A DNA stretch of 64,000 nt from Chaenocephalus aceratus (Eukaryota > Chordata > Actinopteri > Perciformes > Channichthyidae), in NCBI GenBank assembly GCA_023974075.1, contig CM043801.1, positions 31,405,990-31,469,989 on the forward strand. Direction: 5' to 3'. Below the pieces are notes generated by a model. The model did no database searches. It saw only the letters and a list, made by a program, of their open reading frames with translations, and was not told the DNA's origin. Position numbers and translations under genes: made by a program. Position 1 is the first letter of the stretch. The number at the start of each line of letters is the position of its first letter. Shown piece by piece: positions 48,101 to 60,153 of this stretch.

Positions 48101-51100
48101 ACTACCGGTCCGTGTATTTGCTCAAACCTGGGGTTTGTTCCATTTCCAGTTGCTCCACGTGATGTAGCAAGCTGCCGAACATAATACATGGTGCAGAAAT
48201 GCCATATGTCTCCATGGCCTGTATCAGTCGCAACACGGTCATCTCATCTCATTAGCCACAACCAGAAAGCATCCCTAATGGTCATTCATCTAACAAGAAT
48301 GTGTTTTCCCTGAGGTACCCGAGCAGCGATGGTGCATGCGATGGCTAGTTGGGTGTGATTTATGAGGAGGTCCTCCATTCTGCTGTTGGGTTGCCATTGG
48401 GCAAGATTAGGATCATTGTGGAGCTTCGGCCCATAACGGGAGGTCAACAGATTGATGTGAGTGTGTTTGATTCATTTCGGTTTATTCTTTAGGATGTTGG
48501 TTAGGTGAAGAATAATGATTTATTTACAGGGTTTTTTTCATGACCCTATTTTGCACACTGATAGCATATGTGGTGATTTACGTCCATAATGTGATCCTTT
48601 GGGAAATGTATGGAGTTCTAGCATCCAGGTTGTAAAATATTTGAGGTAAAACAAATGTGGGATAAAGGATAGGTTTGGTAATATTATATATTTGTATTTA
48701 TGTCACGCTGACAATATTGTCTGTGTTTCCGAAAGCTTGACATGTCCTATTCATCTAAGCTACAGAGCTCCATTAATTTCTATAAACCATCAACAAACAT
48801 CACTGTTGCACTGCGTTACATGTTCCTTCATTATGATGCATAAGGTAGGTTTTTTTTTTTGTCGACTGTAAATACTCCCTAGCCCAAATGTGTATCAATC
48901 CGCAGCTGGATATAGTCCCTTTTTTAAATATTATATCCATTCCTATTTGAGTAGCTTTTTACTAAAACTACAATAGCCAGTAGCTTGAGACAATTACTAA
49001 GCATTCTTTAAAAATAAAACGTTGACATTATTTTTAAAGAGTAATGGTGCATACATGCCACATCTTATCATATTGAGAGACCAATGCATTGTGGGGTGTT
49101 GGTCCTTTTATTTGATTTATTAGCAGTAAGGAAAACAGTAAAAGTAATGAAAGCCTTTTTCTGATTTTACTGCTTGCACGTCAATAGTGTCAGAAAGCAG
49201 ATTTTTCACTCCACAGTAACTCATAGCAGAGAACTTGTTTTTAGTTGAACGGATGGTCCCCTTAAATCTGTAACAGCTCTCAGTTACTGTGTCTTTATTT
49301 CTTAGGCCTCAAAATGGAGCACGGCTTTCTCTATAACTCCAAAGCCCTCTGACTCCTGCATCAAAACAGGACAGTAATGATGTTTCCTGGAGGGCGTTGA
49401 TCTCACTTGGAGCCCTTTTTCCCAAGTTTCACCATCCAGCAATTAGCCAGTACAGCCCAGGCTTAAGAAATGAAATGAGCCGCCTGCAGCTCCTGATGCT
49501 GCTTCGGATATTTCGCTTAGCTGTGAACCACCATACTGCACACACAGAGAGAGAGTGTCTGACAAGTAAAATAAGCTAGAGGGCAAAACCAATGCCTTCT
49601 CATGTTCCAGCTGTGCAGATACAGAACAGTCAGAAAAAAAGACGGGTAGATTTCAGAAGGTGATAAAGTATTTTTGACACGATGTGAGCCATACTGTGAT
49701 GCGCCGTCACCTTGCAGTTGGATGTGCGAGTGATGATCGACACTTTGATGAGCACCATAAAATGGTATAGGAAATGTGTATAGGAGACACATTACTCCAG
49801 GCTGACAGGACGGGAGAGTGGTGTCTTAAATAACTGTGACAGATATGATATGATCACTGAGGATTAAATTGAATTATTGAATTACTGCTGCAGCTTGGCC
49901 GGGAATACCCATCCCAAAGATGAAAGACTTCGTATTAGTCGAGTGTGACTTGACAAAAGCACAGAATCACTCCAGTCACTCTTACTCTCTCTTTCCTACC
50001 AATATTTTCTCGTTTCTTCGTATTCTGAATACCCACTTCGTCACTATGCTTTAGGTGAGCTTAATTACCTGGGGATGTCTTGATAAGAAATTATTAAATA
50101 TAAAACGGTAAAGTCATTAGCCAAGTTGTGAAGTCTTCAGAAATGAATGTCTTTTTTTGCTTCTGCAATAATCCAGGACTCTTTGATGGCAATAATGTGA
50201 ATATTTTAGCATAGCAGCGTCTTTGCCAATAACCTGATTATTTCTCAATCGCCCTACATTGTGTGGAGACTAATTCATTTAAGTTGTGTTTCCTCCTATT
50301 TAATATTATCTATTAATTAAGCAGAAAGGTCTTTGGCACAAAGCACATTGTCAACAGAGAATCCAAGACCTGGTTTGTGGGTGGCAAAGTGAAATAGTTT
50401 GAAACACAGAGGAAGTAGAAATGATGTCAGGCTGAACTTGTTGTAAATCTGTGAGTATGCTCTCGAACTGATTAGTGATTGGAATCAAGAGTTGTTGAGG
50501 GAAAGTAACCTCTTGAATATGAGATGGTGGGGGTGCAGATGAGTGGTACTGCTGGGAATGTGGTGCGATTCTGCAGCTAAAATTGAGGTTATTTCCAAGT
50601 TTACATTTAGAAAGTCTAATGTATAAAATGATATTAAATTTAAGATTGTTGGCACTGAGTTGCTTCTCAGCAGCTATTTATATAGATAACCGTACAAGGA
50701 CATTTAGACAGGACAGTTAATCTTCCACCAGCACTACAGTAGAATATATATGTAATCTTTTTTCAACAGGCTGTTTAAATGACCAATCTCAGTCACTAAT
50801 TTTGGAATGGTGGCTGGTGCCTTTCTCTTATAGACATCTTAGAACAACATAATTTGAAATATTATTTCGCAGTAACAGAGTTTTAAGATAGTTTAAGCTC
50901 CTGTCAGAAGCTCAGAAACATCTGCTGTGTGTCAGTTTTCTTCCTGTAAAGCTTAAAGCTATAGCCTTAAATCTGCTCCAGGCCCACAGATCTACACAGC
51001 ACTGGTTAACCCCATGGATTAAACCCATGGATTATTCCCAAAGTCCGTGTCTACTTTGACTCCAATGCTGCATCATGCACCACTATTTTCTCTGTTGCTT

Positions 51101-51690
51101 CTAATTCATGCCATAAACAAAACACATTTCTGGGTCATAAATTCGCAGTCAGCTCTCTGGAGCATCAGCTTTGCAATTCAGGCTCCCCCTCCTGCCAGTG
51201 TACGGCTGATATCTCTGCTCTCACATATCACTGGAACACATCTGGACTCTGTCATATCCCATTTTGTTGAACATGGGGACTCAGCTACAAGCAATCATAG
51301 CAACGCACCCCAGGGGGGAAAGGTGGGGAGAGGAATGTGGTGTAAAAGATGATGATGTTGTTGAATTTAAATATATTTATTTTCCACCTTACCTACACTG
51401 TATGTGCAATTTGAAACTATTCAAACATTGTATATTCCACATATTTCTCAGATAGCCTATGCATATGTAAATAGACACCCTGTGCATGCATTTTTCATTG
51501 CTGCAACACTAATTACAAGACCATTCTGCAATGATTGTACACCAAATGCAACTGGCATCTGTATACAAGAGAATCAAGTTGAATTCTGCAGGTTACTGAT
51601 TATTTTTGCCCAAAAATATCTGGAATCGGTAGGAGTAGATAATAAAGAGTGTGATTAATGTCCTCAGCAGCCCTCGGTTTTTTTTTTCAC
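45137..51690. other. Intergenic region upstream of the TMEM200 gene
   Basis: No gene is supported. It holds an AT-rich, TAA/TAAT-repeat-rich tract at about 45560-45930, whose start (gaatcagatttattgccaag) resembles a LINE tail. There is a G-run at 47033-47059 and a C-run at about 48040-48057. The rest looks unique. Confidence 0.45.
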
Positions 51691-51869
51691 GTTGCCCAAT
51701 AATCACCACCAATGGAAATGCAGTTGGCCCGCCCCTGCCGGTCTATTGTGAGTCCGCGTTCAGCTGGAAACCACTCTTCCACACTCGGCACCGAAGTGGC
51801 GCACGACGACATGTAGCTGATCGAGGAGTGCGCCTTTGAAGATGCTTGATTATCGAGGCACCATTTCTG
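51690..51869 (+). promoter_or_regulatory. tmem200c: Probable promoter and non-coding first exon of the TMEM200 gene
   Basis: CpG-rich sequence carries two CCAAT boxes (51696-51700 and 51709-51713) and a GC box (ggcccgcccc, 51727-51736). It is followed by a GC-rich stretch ending ccatttctg|gtaagagac, a good splice donor at 51870. A matching acceptor (gtcccgccag) at 55307-55308 lies 33 bp before the start codon. The link between the two is inferred from layout only. There is no TATA box, and the transcription start is not determined. Confidence 0.45.
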
Positions 51870-54800
51870 GTAAGAGACCACGCTGTTTTATCTTTTTTCT
51901 CATCCATCGTCTTTTCCCCCAGCTGCATATCCGGGCTCCTTTTTTGTTTCCTACATAGACTCCTCACAGGCTGTATCGAGCCAGGGTTTATGGAGTCTTT
52001 AATTGTGTAACAGATAGGTTTAGTTGAGGAGTAGCCTATTTTCTATCTAGAATAAACCGAAAGGCAATAGTTTTGATGTCAGGAAGGCGATGGACTTCAA
52101 TGCGCACTCCATTCCTTTTCACTTGTATCCGTAAGGTACAAAATATGATTTTGTTGCCGTTTAATGGAGATATGTCTGTCTGCATTAGATATGAGCTGCA
52201 TCATATGTATAATAGGCGAGAGACATAAAGTAAAAAATGATTTGGAATGGAAAAATAGCAATATTTTAGATCTACTTAAACTTTTTATGGCTTTGTTGTT
52301 GCAATTAAACACCGATTTATAATTAGTTATCATTTAATCGTTAGAATAAAGGTGTAGATTTCACCCCACCGCTAGTTGTAGCGTTAGTTGAAAGCATGGG
52401 CTTCGTCAGGCCGTGGAAGAGGTGTGGATGTTTGTCATTTTGTCTGCACCTTGTGAACCTAAAGAGAAACAGTGTTTGGCTTTGTGCTGGAGAGAGATCG
52501 CGTCGCTGTGGCTCTGGACATTTTCAGGGCACCTCCACAGCATCTCGTATGTTTGCTTCACGGGTTTGTCCAACAGAAGGGAAACAGATGCGTTGTAATG
52601 TCAACAGTCGATTACTCATGCAACATTGCGCGAAAAATATGCGCCCCCGCAGCTTGGACGGACTGAGCGTTTAAACCGGCCTCCTTCCTAGTCTCCATCC
52701 TGCCAGACGAGCAGCTTTTTAGGGGACAAACGGAGTTGGCAGCTTCCTGCTCAGCACCACCACAGACAACCACTGACATGTCCACACCCACGTCTCGTCC
52801 ACGGTTCTGCTGCCCTTCTCTTTCCAAACATAGAGAGAGGTCCGCCCACGCGTATCAGTTTTAGTGCAGGTTGACTTTCTCTCGCCCGGGAGGCATTTGA
52901 GTGGCTATGTGGATGTGATAAACTGATAAAGTCGCTATAAACAGCAGCTGAGCACCGGTGTGGTGTTTGCTGAAGCTCAGGTGAAGAGCTCAATGTTCCA
53001 CTTTCCTCCAGAACTGTGTGTAATAGCCTAACTCAAAAAGGGATGTCAAGGAGCTCCATCATCATTATTGTTTTGACTGTGAGGGTTGTGAGTGCAACAT
53101 CCAGAGCAACCTTTGTAAACGTCTCAATAATGGCTGCTCTTAGGGGAATTTGTGCAATAAGTTATTCATGAACCTAAGCCCTAAGTCATACTACACAATT
53201 AGGCCTGATTAGTCCAATTAAATACCTAGCTACCAGCAGAATCAAGTAGAATGCTGAAGTCTGTGTAATTAATCAGCCTTATCCCCTGATTATCTGTCAC
53301 CACATGTGGCTGGAACTCATCAGCAGATGTCTTTAATCATGATGAGTGTTGGTGGCTTCATTGCCCTTTGGACCGCAGCTTCGCCCATTGTGCTGCATAA
53401 TCAGAAAACATCTTATAGGGTAGAGATGCTATGATTATGATTGGCTTCAACACATATTGTTTAAGTGTCAACATCAACACTATCCGCATTATCTACAGTT
53501 ATTACCACAGTCCTCCACATTTAATTTGAGGTCCTCTACAGTATAATACTTTTATTCCACTCCCTCATCCAAAGCAGTAGGTAAAAGGCCATTTATGTTC
53601 AAAGCTCCTTCAGGCACAATTTACCACCAACCATATAGTCTTACATTCCTTTCAAATGTTTAACAATGCTTTGTATTCTTATTTTGCTGTGAATTGTACG
53701 TGCTATTGATCATTTGACACACACAAAACACTATGTTTTTATTTTATTGTATTGCTGGGCAAACTTATTTGCTCATGGCTTCTCTGTGGCCATATAGTGG
53801 TTATGTCCAAATGTATATCTTACATTTGTGTGATTGTAGTAGTCTTTTATTTTGGTTGTATTGTGACTTGATTTGGTTTTTGTCATTCTGTTTTGTTTGT
53901 TTTTGTTTCCACACTGTATACTAAATAAATACATTTCAGTTGTTGTGTAAACAAATAGCTTATAATGTGATGTTCTGTTTGTGAAGGACACTGTCATCTT
54001 GAAGCACGGCTCTGTTTTGTCGATGGTGAAGTAGATTTGGTCAGACAGCAGGAGGCAGAGTGTTGGTAGGAGAGGTTGGTGCGAGAGGCAGAAAGGAAAA
54101 GAGAGTAAGGAAGCGAGAGTGAGGTGGAGAGAACATGCCTGCTGGCCTCCTGTCTGGACACATTACATTTTCATAGGCTGATATCGCACCGGCACAGCTG
54201 AATATAGATAAATAGCACTCCGCTGTCAACTTTGCTATTTGTCTCTGTTTCGCTTACATCATTGTTTTTATAGATTTAGCAGTAGATGTTTTTGTTGTTT
54301 TACTGACCATCTCATTACTAATGTTGCATCTTCTTTTGGTGCAAAGAAGAAGGGTATAATCTACATGTAGGATATTATTGGATACATGTTTAACCTGCTT
54401 TTAGATGCTATGCCCTCATATTTAGTCGACTGTGGCTCAGTGTTTAGTGTGCTGGACTTCGAATCAGGGGATAGCAAGTTTGAGTCCCCCTGCAGTCAGC
54501 ATGTCGTTGTGTCCCTGAAGACACTTCACCCCAAATTGCTCCTGTGGGGATTGTCCACAGTACTGAATCTATGTAAGTCGCTTTGGATAAAAGCATCTAA
54601 CAAATGACATGTAATGTAATATTTCCTTCTAATCCATTTTGCCTTCATATCAGCAACTATTCCCACGTTGGAATATTAAAAACTCTCCAAACTTGGCTTG
54701 TATTTTTCTATAACATTTAAATATTTATGACAAAAAAAGCACAAAACACAAACTGAAAAAACTTCTCTAGGTTTTAAGTCTTCAGAAACTGCTTCATCAG

Positions 54801-55308
54801 GACTCTGCGGGCGCTGTTTCATCAGAACAGATTTACGAACAATCCACTGAATGTCCAAATATTTAAATGTTGCCAAGTCATGATTGGTGCTAGAACGTAC
54901 CTGAGCAATTTATAATGTAAATACCCAAACTTTAACGGTGGCACAAATATATGCGTTCCTGTTGGACCTATTGCTCTTCGTATCTAGCAAAAAGGGATTT
55001 TTTTTTCTAGGTTACATTTCCCACCTGAGCTTTAAAGCGCTCAACTATTAAGTTAACTTTTATTTTAGTGGTGTATATTACATGACTAATTGTCACACAA
55101 TGAACTAGGGGGTGTCATGGTCCCTGAGGGGTGGTTGAAAGCTCTGCCTGGTTGATAATCCAGCCTTGTATGTATTATAAACCTGGATTAAATGTGTAAT
55201 CTCTTGGTGAAATGAACATATTAACTCTGCAGCTTTAAATGTCTGAACCTTCTTATCCTGTAAATCATTAACCCGACGCTCTCTCTTGTCTCTTCTGTGT
55301 CCCGCCAG
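51870..55308 (+). other. Probable intron in the TMEM200 5' UTR
   Basis: The inferred intron is 3.4 kb. It contains a GC-richer patch at 52390-52900, a TAAT/GATTA-rich block at 53190-53330 and a tRNA-derived SINE at 54424-54620. No coding exon is seen. Confidence 0.4.
54424..54620 (+). mobile_element. tRNA-derived SINE
   Basis: The 5' part looks like a tRNA: an A-box-like ctgtggctcagtgtttag, a ggacttcgaatc anticodon-region stretch, and a B-box-like agtttgagtccc. A body follows with gtgtccctgaagacacttcacccc, and then a LINE-derived tail, taagtcgctttggataaaag...catgtaatgtaat. The tail matches the 3' end of the minus-strand LINE at 9331-9380. Confidence 0.75.
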
Positions 55309-55341
55309 GTTGAGTGACAAGCCTGCTGTCCAATCTCCACC

Positions 55342-56884
55342 ATGATAGCCACAGGTGGCCTGTTGCGCATGAACAGGCGCCAGGACTCCCTCCGCTCAAA
55401 AAACCGGGCGGAAAACAAAAGGAAGCGGAAATCCAAGAAAAAGAAGAAGAACGACGTGGTGGTGGTAAAAGGGAAGCTCAATCTGTGCTCGCCGGCCGGT
55501 TTTGTTGCTGCGGTAGGAGTTGCGGTTCTCATGGTGGGGATTTCCATGGCGGTGCTGGGATACTGGCCCAGTCAGAGCCAGCAGCAGTACCAGGAGCGCC
55601 GCCGAACAGGAGGATACCAATCCAACAGGATGAGCTACTCCAAAAGTCCACCTGCTCCCTCTAACTTGACCCATGATAGCCCTCCATCAGTACAGACAAC
55701 TGTATTAAACCAGAGCCATTCTAACAGCAGCACCCCCAACTCCTCCCATAACTGTGGCTTCCTGTGTGACTTCCTGAATAATTACCTGTACTCTGACAAT
55801 CTGAAAGTGTTCGGGCCACTGGTGATGGGAATCGGCATTTTCCTCTTCATCTGCGCCAATGCAGTCCTCCATGAAAACCGAGACAAGAAAACCAAAATCA
55901 TCAACCTGAGGGATATCTACTCCACCGTCATAGATCTACACAGCATACGGTCGAAGGAGTACTCGCCTCTTAATGGTTTGGTGAACTACACTCAGTCGAG
56001 GAGTGCTGAGGGCCCGTCGGGGACGTTCCCTGCTAGCGGGATGCATACTCGCGGCTCCTGGCCCTCCACTGGACTCGCTTTACAGGGCGAGGTGAGCGGC
56101 GATGATGTGCTCAGACGCCCGTCGTTGGCCAGCAGGCCTCAGAGCTGGTCGAGAGATGTTCAGACCTTCACCGAAACGGTCTACAGCATCTACAAGGACT
56201 ACAGCAATAGCAGCGAGCAGGCTCCGCAACCCCGACAGTGGGAGACCACCTCCATCGTCACCTCCTCTGTGAACGCTTTCACCCTCCCTGTGATCAAACT
56301 GAACAACTGTGAGGTGGAGTCCCAGCGAGCGGAGGCAGAGGGACACTCGGAGGAGGAGGTGGTTATTGAGACGGTTGTGGAAACCGAGGAAGTACAAGCC
56401 AGCAGCAGCCAGACTGATGGCGAGCAGAAGGACGCCTCGGCGGCAGATCCACCCCCACTGCCCCATCAGAGCCACAAGGACATAACCATGGATATGTCTG
56501 ACCCACAGGGGGCGCCTGCAGGCTGAGGATCAAGGACAGTGGACCCAGCTGTTTCCTCCATCACCTGTTGCCAGGGCGATAGGATCACAGCTGTCGCTAA
56601 CCTCCCTTACAGATCAGCCCAGGCCGGTGCGCCGCTGCAGCCTGTCGGTATCTGGGGGTCGTCAGGGCGACAGGGCCAGACGCTTCAGCTGCCCTCGTCT
56701 GGAGCGCTCCAACAGTAAGGGCTACATCAAACTGGCTGACCTGGGGGGGGAGTCCTTCGAAGCCTCCGACATAGACACTTCTTTAGTGGCCATCGAACAG
56801 GACGTAGCAGCGGACACAGCAGCAGAGGGAGACGCTCAGGGAGAGGACGATCTGGTGACACCCAGCACCTCTGCAGAATCATAG
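55342..56884 (+). CDS. tmem200c: TMEM200-family two-pass membrane protein, closest to TMEM200C, with one apparent frameshift
   Basis: A single coding exon starts at 55342 in a strong context (ccaccATGa). The protein opens MIATGGLLRM, as in TMEM200A/C. It then has a basic stretch (residues 25-37), a conserved DVVVVKGKLNLCSPAGF segment, a first membrane helix (about 52-74), and a loop with several N-glycosylation sequons (about 108-135). A second helix (about 156-176) runs into CANAVLHENRDKKTKIINLR, then a polar acidic tail. That last motif and the RKSK-rich N-terminus resemble TMEM200C more than TMEM200A. The first frame stops at 56524-56526. The other frame is open from 56486 and carries the family C-terminal motif PRLERSNSKGYIKL, ending at 56884. 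One surplus G in the G5 run at 56508-56512 would explain this and give about 513 residues. The function of the family is poorly known. Confidence 0.85.
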
Positions 56885-57500
56885 ATAAATGTTTCTGCTG
56901 ATGAGCCTCTGAAAACGTTTTGATGTCTCGTTCTTTGCTTGGTACCTTCCTCTCTGGTTGCTGATGGGAAGCTGGCCGTTAAAGAGGGACGTAAACGTGG
57001 AGAGAAAGCAGCTAAGGACTATTGAAACATAGCCATGAACACTCAAGAGCACAGCTCTTTATAAATACCACATCCACAGCTCAATATTCAGATGTAATTT
57101 TTCTATTTTTTCAATGTAGCAAGAGCAATACTAAAGACTTGTCAGAAGATTTAGTAAAGATTTGTATCAAAAAAAGAAAAAATGATCTAATGGATTTTAA
57201 CTTTTCTTTTCTATAACAGTAGGGCAAACATTGTAGCTTGTAGTATTGCCAAAACTGTCACTGAGAACTACTGTCTGACATGTTGTCCTGTAGCATTAAA
57301 ACATGCCACAGAAAACTAAATAGTCTAGAATTGTTTCTCTACATTGTTATGTGAATACCACGTACATAGGTGAACTGAATTGAATCTCAGGTAGACGTTT
57401 GGTTTAGGAGCGGGACCTTGATGACAAGGTCTTCCCAATGTTCACACTTGTTTATATGAAGCATTCATGGTTGAATAAAATTAACTGTAACACCTCCTGT
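56885..57500 (+). other. tmem200c: Probable 3' UTR of the TMEM200 gene
   Basis: Non-coding sequence runs to a canonical AATAAA at 57474-57479, followed about 35 bp on by GT-rich sequence (ccttgtgtgat). Confidence 0.6.
57474..57479 (+). terminator. Poly(A) signal AATAAA
   Basis: Canonical hexamer about 590 bp after the TMEM200 stop codon, with a GT-rich element downstream. Confidence 0.6.
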
Positions 57501-58978
57501 CGGGTCTCACAGGTTTCCTTGTGTGATATACGATAAAATACAGCCATTGCAAAAAAGTTTGTTTGTTTGCTCCATATAGTTTAAGAAAAATTAAATGAAA
57601 AGATGAAAAGCTGTGGGACTCTGATTGATTAAGTGTGTGGCGTACCTGCAGATGGTATAGATTTTGTTTTCTGCACTTCTCATTACTGGGAAAGACTGCA
57701 GTGGTATTGATGTTACACTGTCTGTGCTTACTGACCTATAAGTGACGTTTACAACTGTCTTTTTAATAATTAGCTTCCTTCAAGTAATACAACATGTCAT
57801 ATCAGCAGATGGATGATGGATTTTGGCAGTGGTGTCCTAAAGGTCAGAGACAGGCTTGTTACCGGAAATGTGTCAGAGCAATTCCCTGTGTAAGTCAGGG
57901 TTGGGAAAGTGTACCAACAAGATGGCCTCGAGCAAGGCCAACCGCTCTAGTGGAGCTGCAAAGCGGCCGGCAGATTACGCTTTGGCAGCTTCCAGGTGTT
58001 AATGTCGAAGAGCGATAATGTGTTAGAAGCCATTACACCCACTGAAAACCCAGCTGAATACATCAAAGTGAAAACTACTCCAAAAGTGTACCATTGGACT
58101 TCTAATCTGGTGTCTGTGAAGGCAAAAACATCCTGTGTGATTCACATGTGTTTTTTACCCTTTGTGACTTGTAAACATTTGCATTCATTGTGTTTCTGCA
58201 TGATTTATTAAGGTTGTTCTCTTGTATGACCTGTTTGTATGTGCCTCATCTGCATATCACACCAAGTTTGTTACGTAAACACTTGATACATACATACATA
58301 CTTAGTAAATGTATTCCCGTTAAGTTTCTTTTCGAGATTACTTACTTACATGTATGCTATTTTATACTTCTACCAAATATAATTCAATGGGGAAAAATGC
58401 ACTTTTAACTCCAATACATGTATTCAAAATGTAGTTACTGCAGGCTAGTACTAATAAGGTACAAATATAGCTTAGGTCTAACAATAGTTTATACCTTAAT
58501 GAAGCAGTAACATAACCATAAAGTTGAATCAACATAACATATTTACTACCAAAACTGAACTGTATAATCTTCATGCAGAATGAAAGGATCTATTGCAAGA
58601 CTGCCACATTGGACAGCTTTAGTTTAAGCTCACTAATACAATGTCAACTGAGTGTAGGCTGTGATAATGTTTGTTCCAGGTTTAAACTACTCAATAGTAT
58701 AAGACTAAATACAAATACAAATAGTCCAATAAACTCAACCTTGACTATCTGACTAAATGAATCTAATAGGATACTATATGCTCGCTTACTGTATACTTTC
58801 CGTTTTATTTCATCACTTTTACTGGTAGTGTTGTAGCCTATATTTATATTGCTACTGTTATTTATAAATTATCTGAATATGTTCCACCACCACTGACTTT
58901 CAGATTACTTCTTTGTGGTACATATTGTCAACATTGCTAGTTCAGTTAAAAAGTCATCCTTTCGGAACCTCTGCTATC
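57501..58978. other. Intergenic, no gene recognised
   Basis: AT-rich. Around 57880-58015 a stretch (ctcgagcaaggccaaccgct ... gtggagctgcaaagcggcc) has a weak resemblance to the body of a teleost SINE, but no tRNA-like head was found. Confidence 0.35.
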
Positions 58979-59314
58979 ATGAAGCATCTCAATGTAGCTC
59001 AGCCTAACGAGGCCATCTGGTGGTCATGTGACACAGATTATTATCAAACATACCCCTTCTTTCTGAAAAGCCTCCACCAGGTGGCACTGGGACTGTATGC
59101 TGCTGGTGTCGTCATGCTGGGCGTGTCTGTTTCAGAGTACTATGCGGGCCGTTTTTCTGAGGCAGGAGGGGCGGGGTTATCTGGTCTCTGGGAATGTTTT
59201 CCAAAGCAGGCGCTTACAGGTGTCTATTCCTTTTTAACTGGACAAGCCCCACATCGGGTCTCCGGTAAACTCACACACTGCTCTGCTGTTAAAGGAGTTT
59301 TTAACTTCTTGTAA
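58979..59314 (+). CDS. Unassigned small ORF with one predicted membrane helix
   Basis: I do not recognise this protein. From the ATG at 58979 it encodes 111 residues: a polar N-terminus with aromatic and Cys residues (NEAIWWSCDTDYYQTYPFF), one strongly hydrophobic helix (about residues 37-60, LHQVALGLYAAGVVMLGVSV), then a Gly-rich segment and WECFPKQALTGVYSFLTG. Base composition is GC-richer and more codon-like than its flanks. A possible donor (ctccg|gtaaac) at 59263-59266 could make it the first coding exon of a spliced gene, giving about 95 residues here. It may also be a chance ORF or a decayed repeat. Confidence 0.3.
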   Translation: MKHLNVAQPNEAIWWSCDTDYYQTYPFFLKSLHQVALGLYAAGVVMLGVSVSEYYAGRFSEAGGAGLSGLWECFPKQALTGVYSFLTGQAPHRVSGKLTHCSAVKGVFNFL

Positions 59315-60021
59315 AAATCAGGTAAAGTGTTTCACTTGTTTTCTGCTCTTGAACTTCACTATATCAATACGGTTACTGGACTGTATATTAACTTCCGTTT
59401 TGCATGATTTATACAGCATTAAGTCAGATTTAGCGGATGTTAACACTGTTTTACAGGTAGTTTCCATTCACTGACACGTTAATGTATCATTTCAGTTCAT
59501 GTTTTGTTTCATTTTCCATTTGTGTCTTGTTTTGAACACCGGGGATTCCTACACGCTGTGACCTGCTGCTCTCCTGGTGACTTTCCCGGATTGTGAAATG
59601 GTGAGTACTTGTTTATGACAAATTAAAGCGGGATACATGATACAAAAACACTGAGGCAGTTTACACAAATAAAGGCACATGTCAGACTGTGTTTATTAAA
59701 AGACACATCCGTTTTAGCTGTTCCAGATTAAGTCCATAGGGTCATTTTAAGGGGAGCTAGATCACAAATGTTGCATTATCTCATTATTTTAACTAAGGTT
59801 AACTTGTACCAAAGCTTGGTGTAACAGGAGCCAACCTTGGCTTTTGTGGTTATAAAGTTACAAAACAAAACTATGTTCTATTTAAATGTATATGTGACAT
59901 TTGGTTTGAGGCCTTTTGCAAAATGCTGATTATGTGACATGTCAATGAGGTCTATACTAACTTTTTTAAAGGCGTCTTCTTAATTTATTTCTTTTTGCTA
60001 TTGCTGAGTAAGCAGTCCCTA

Positions 60022-60153
<132 letters not shown>

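Noticed and set aside
57880..58015. SINE-like body sequence
   Set aside because: Only a weak resemblance to remembered teleost SINE bodies, with no A/B boxes and no tail.
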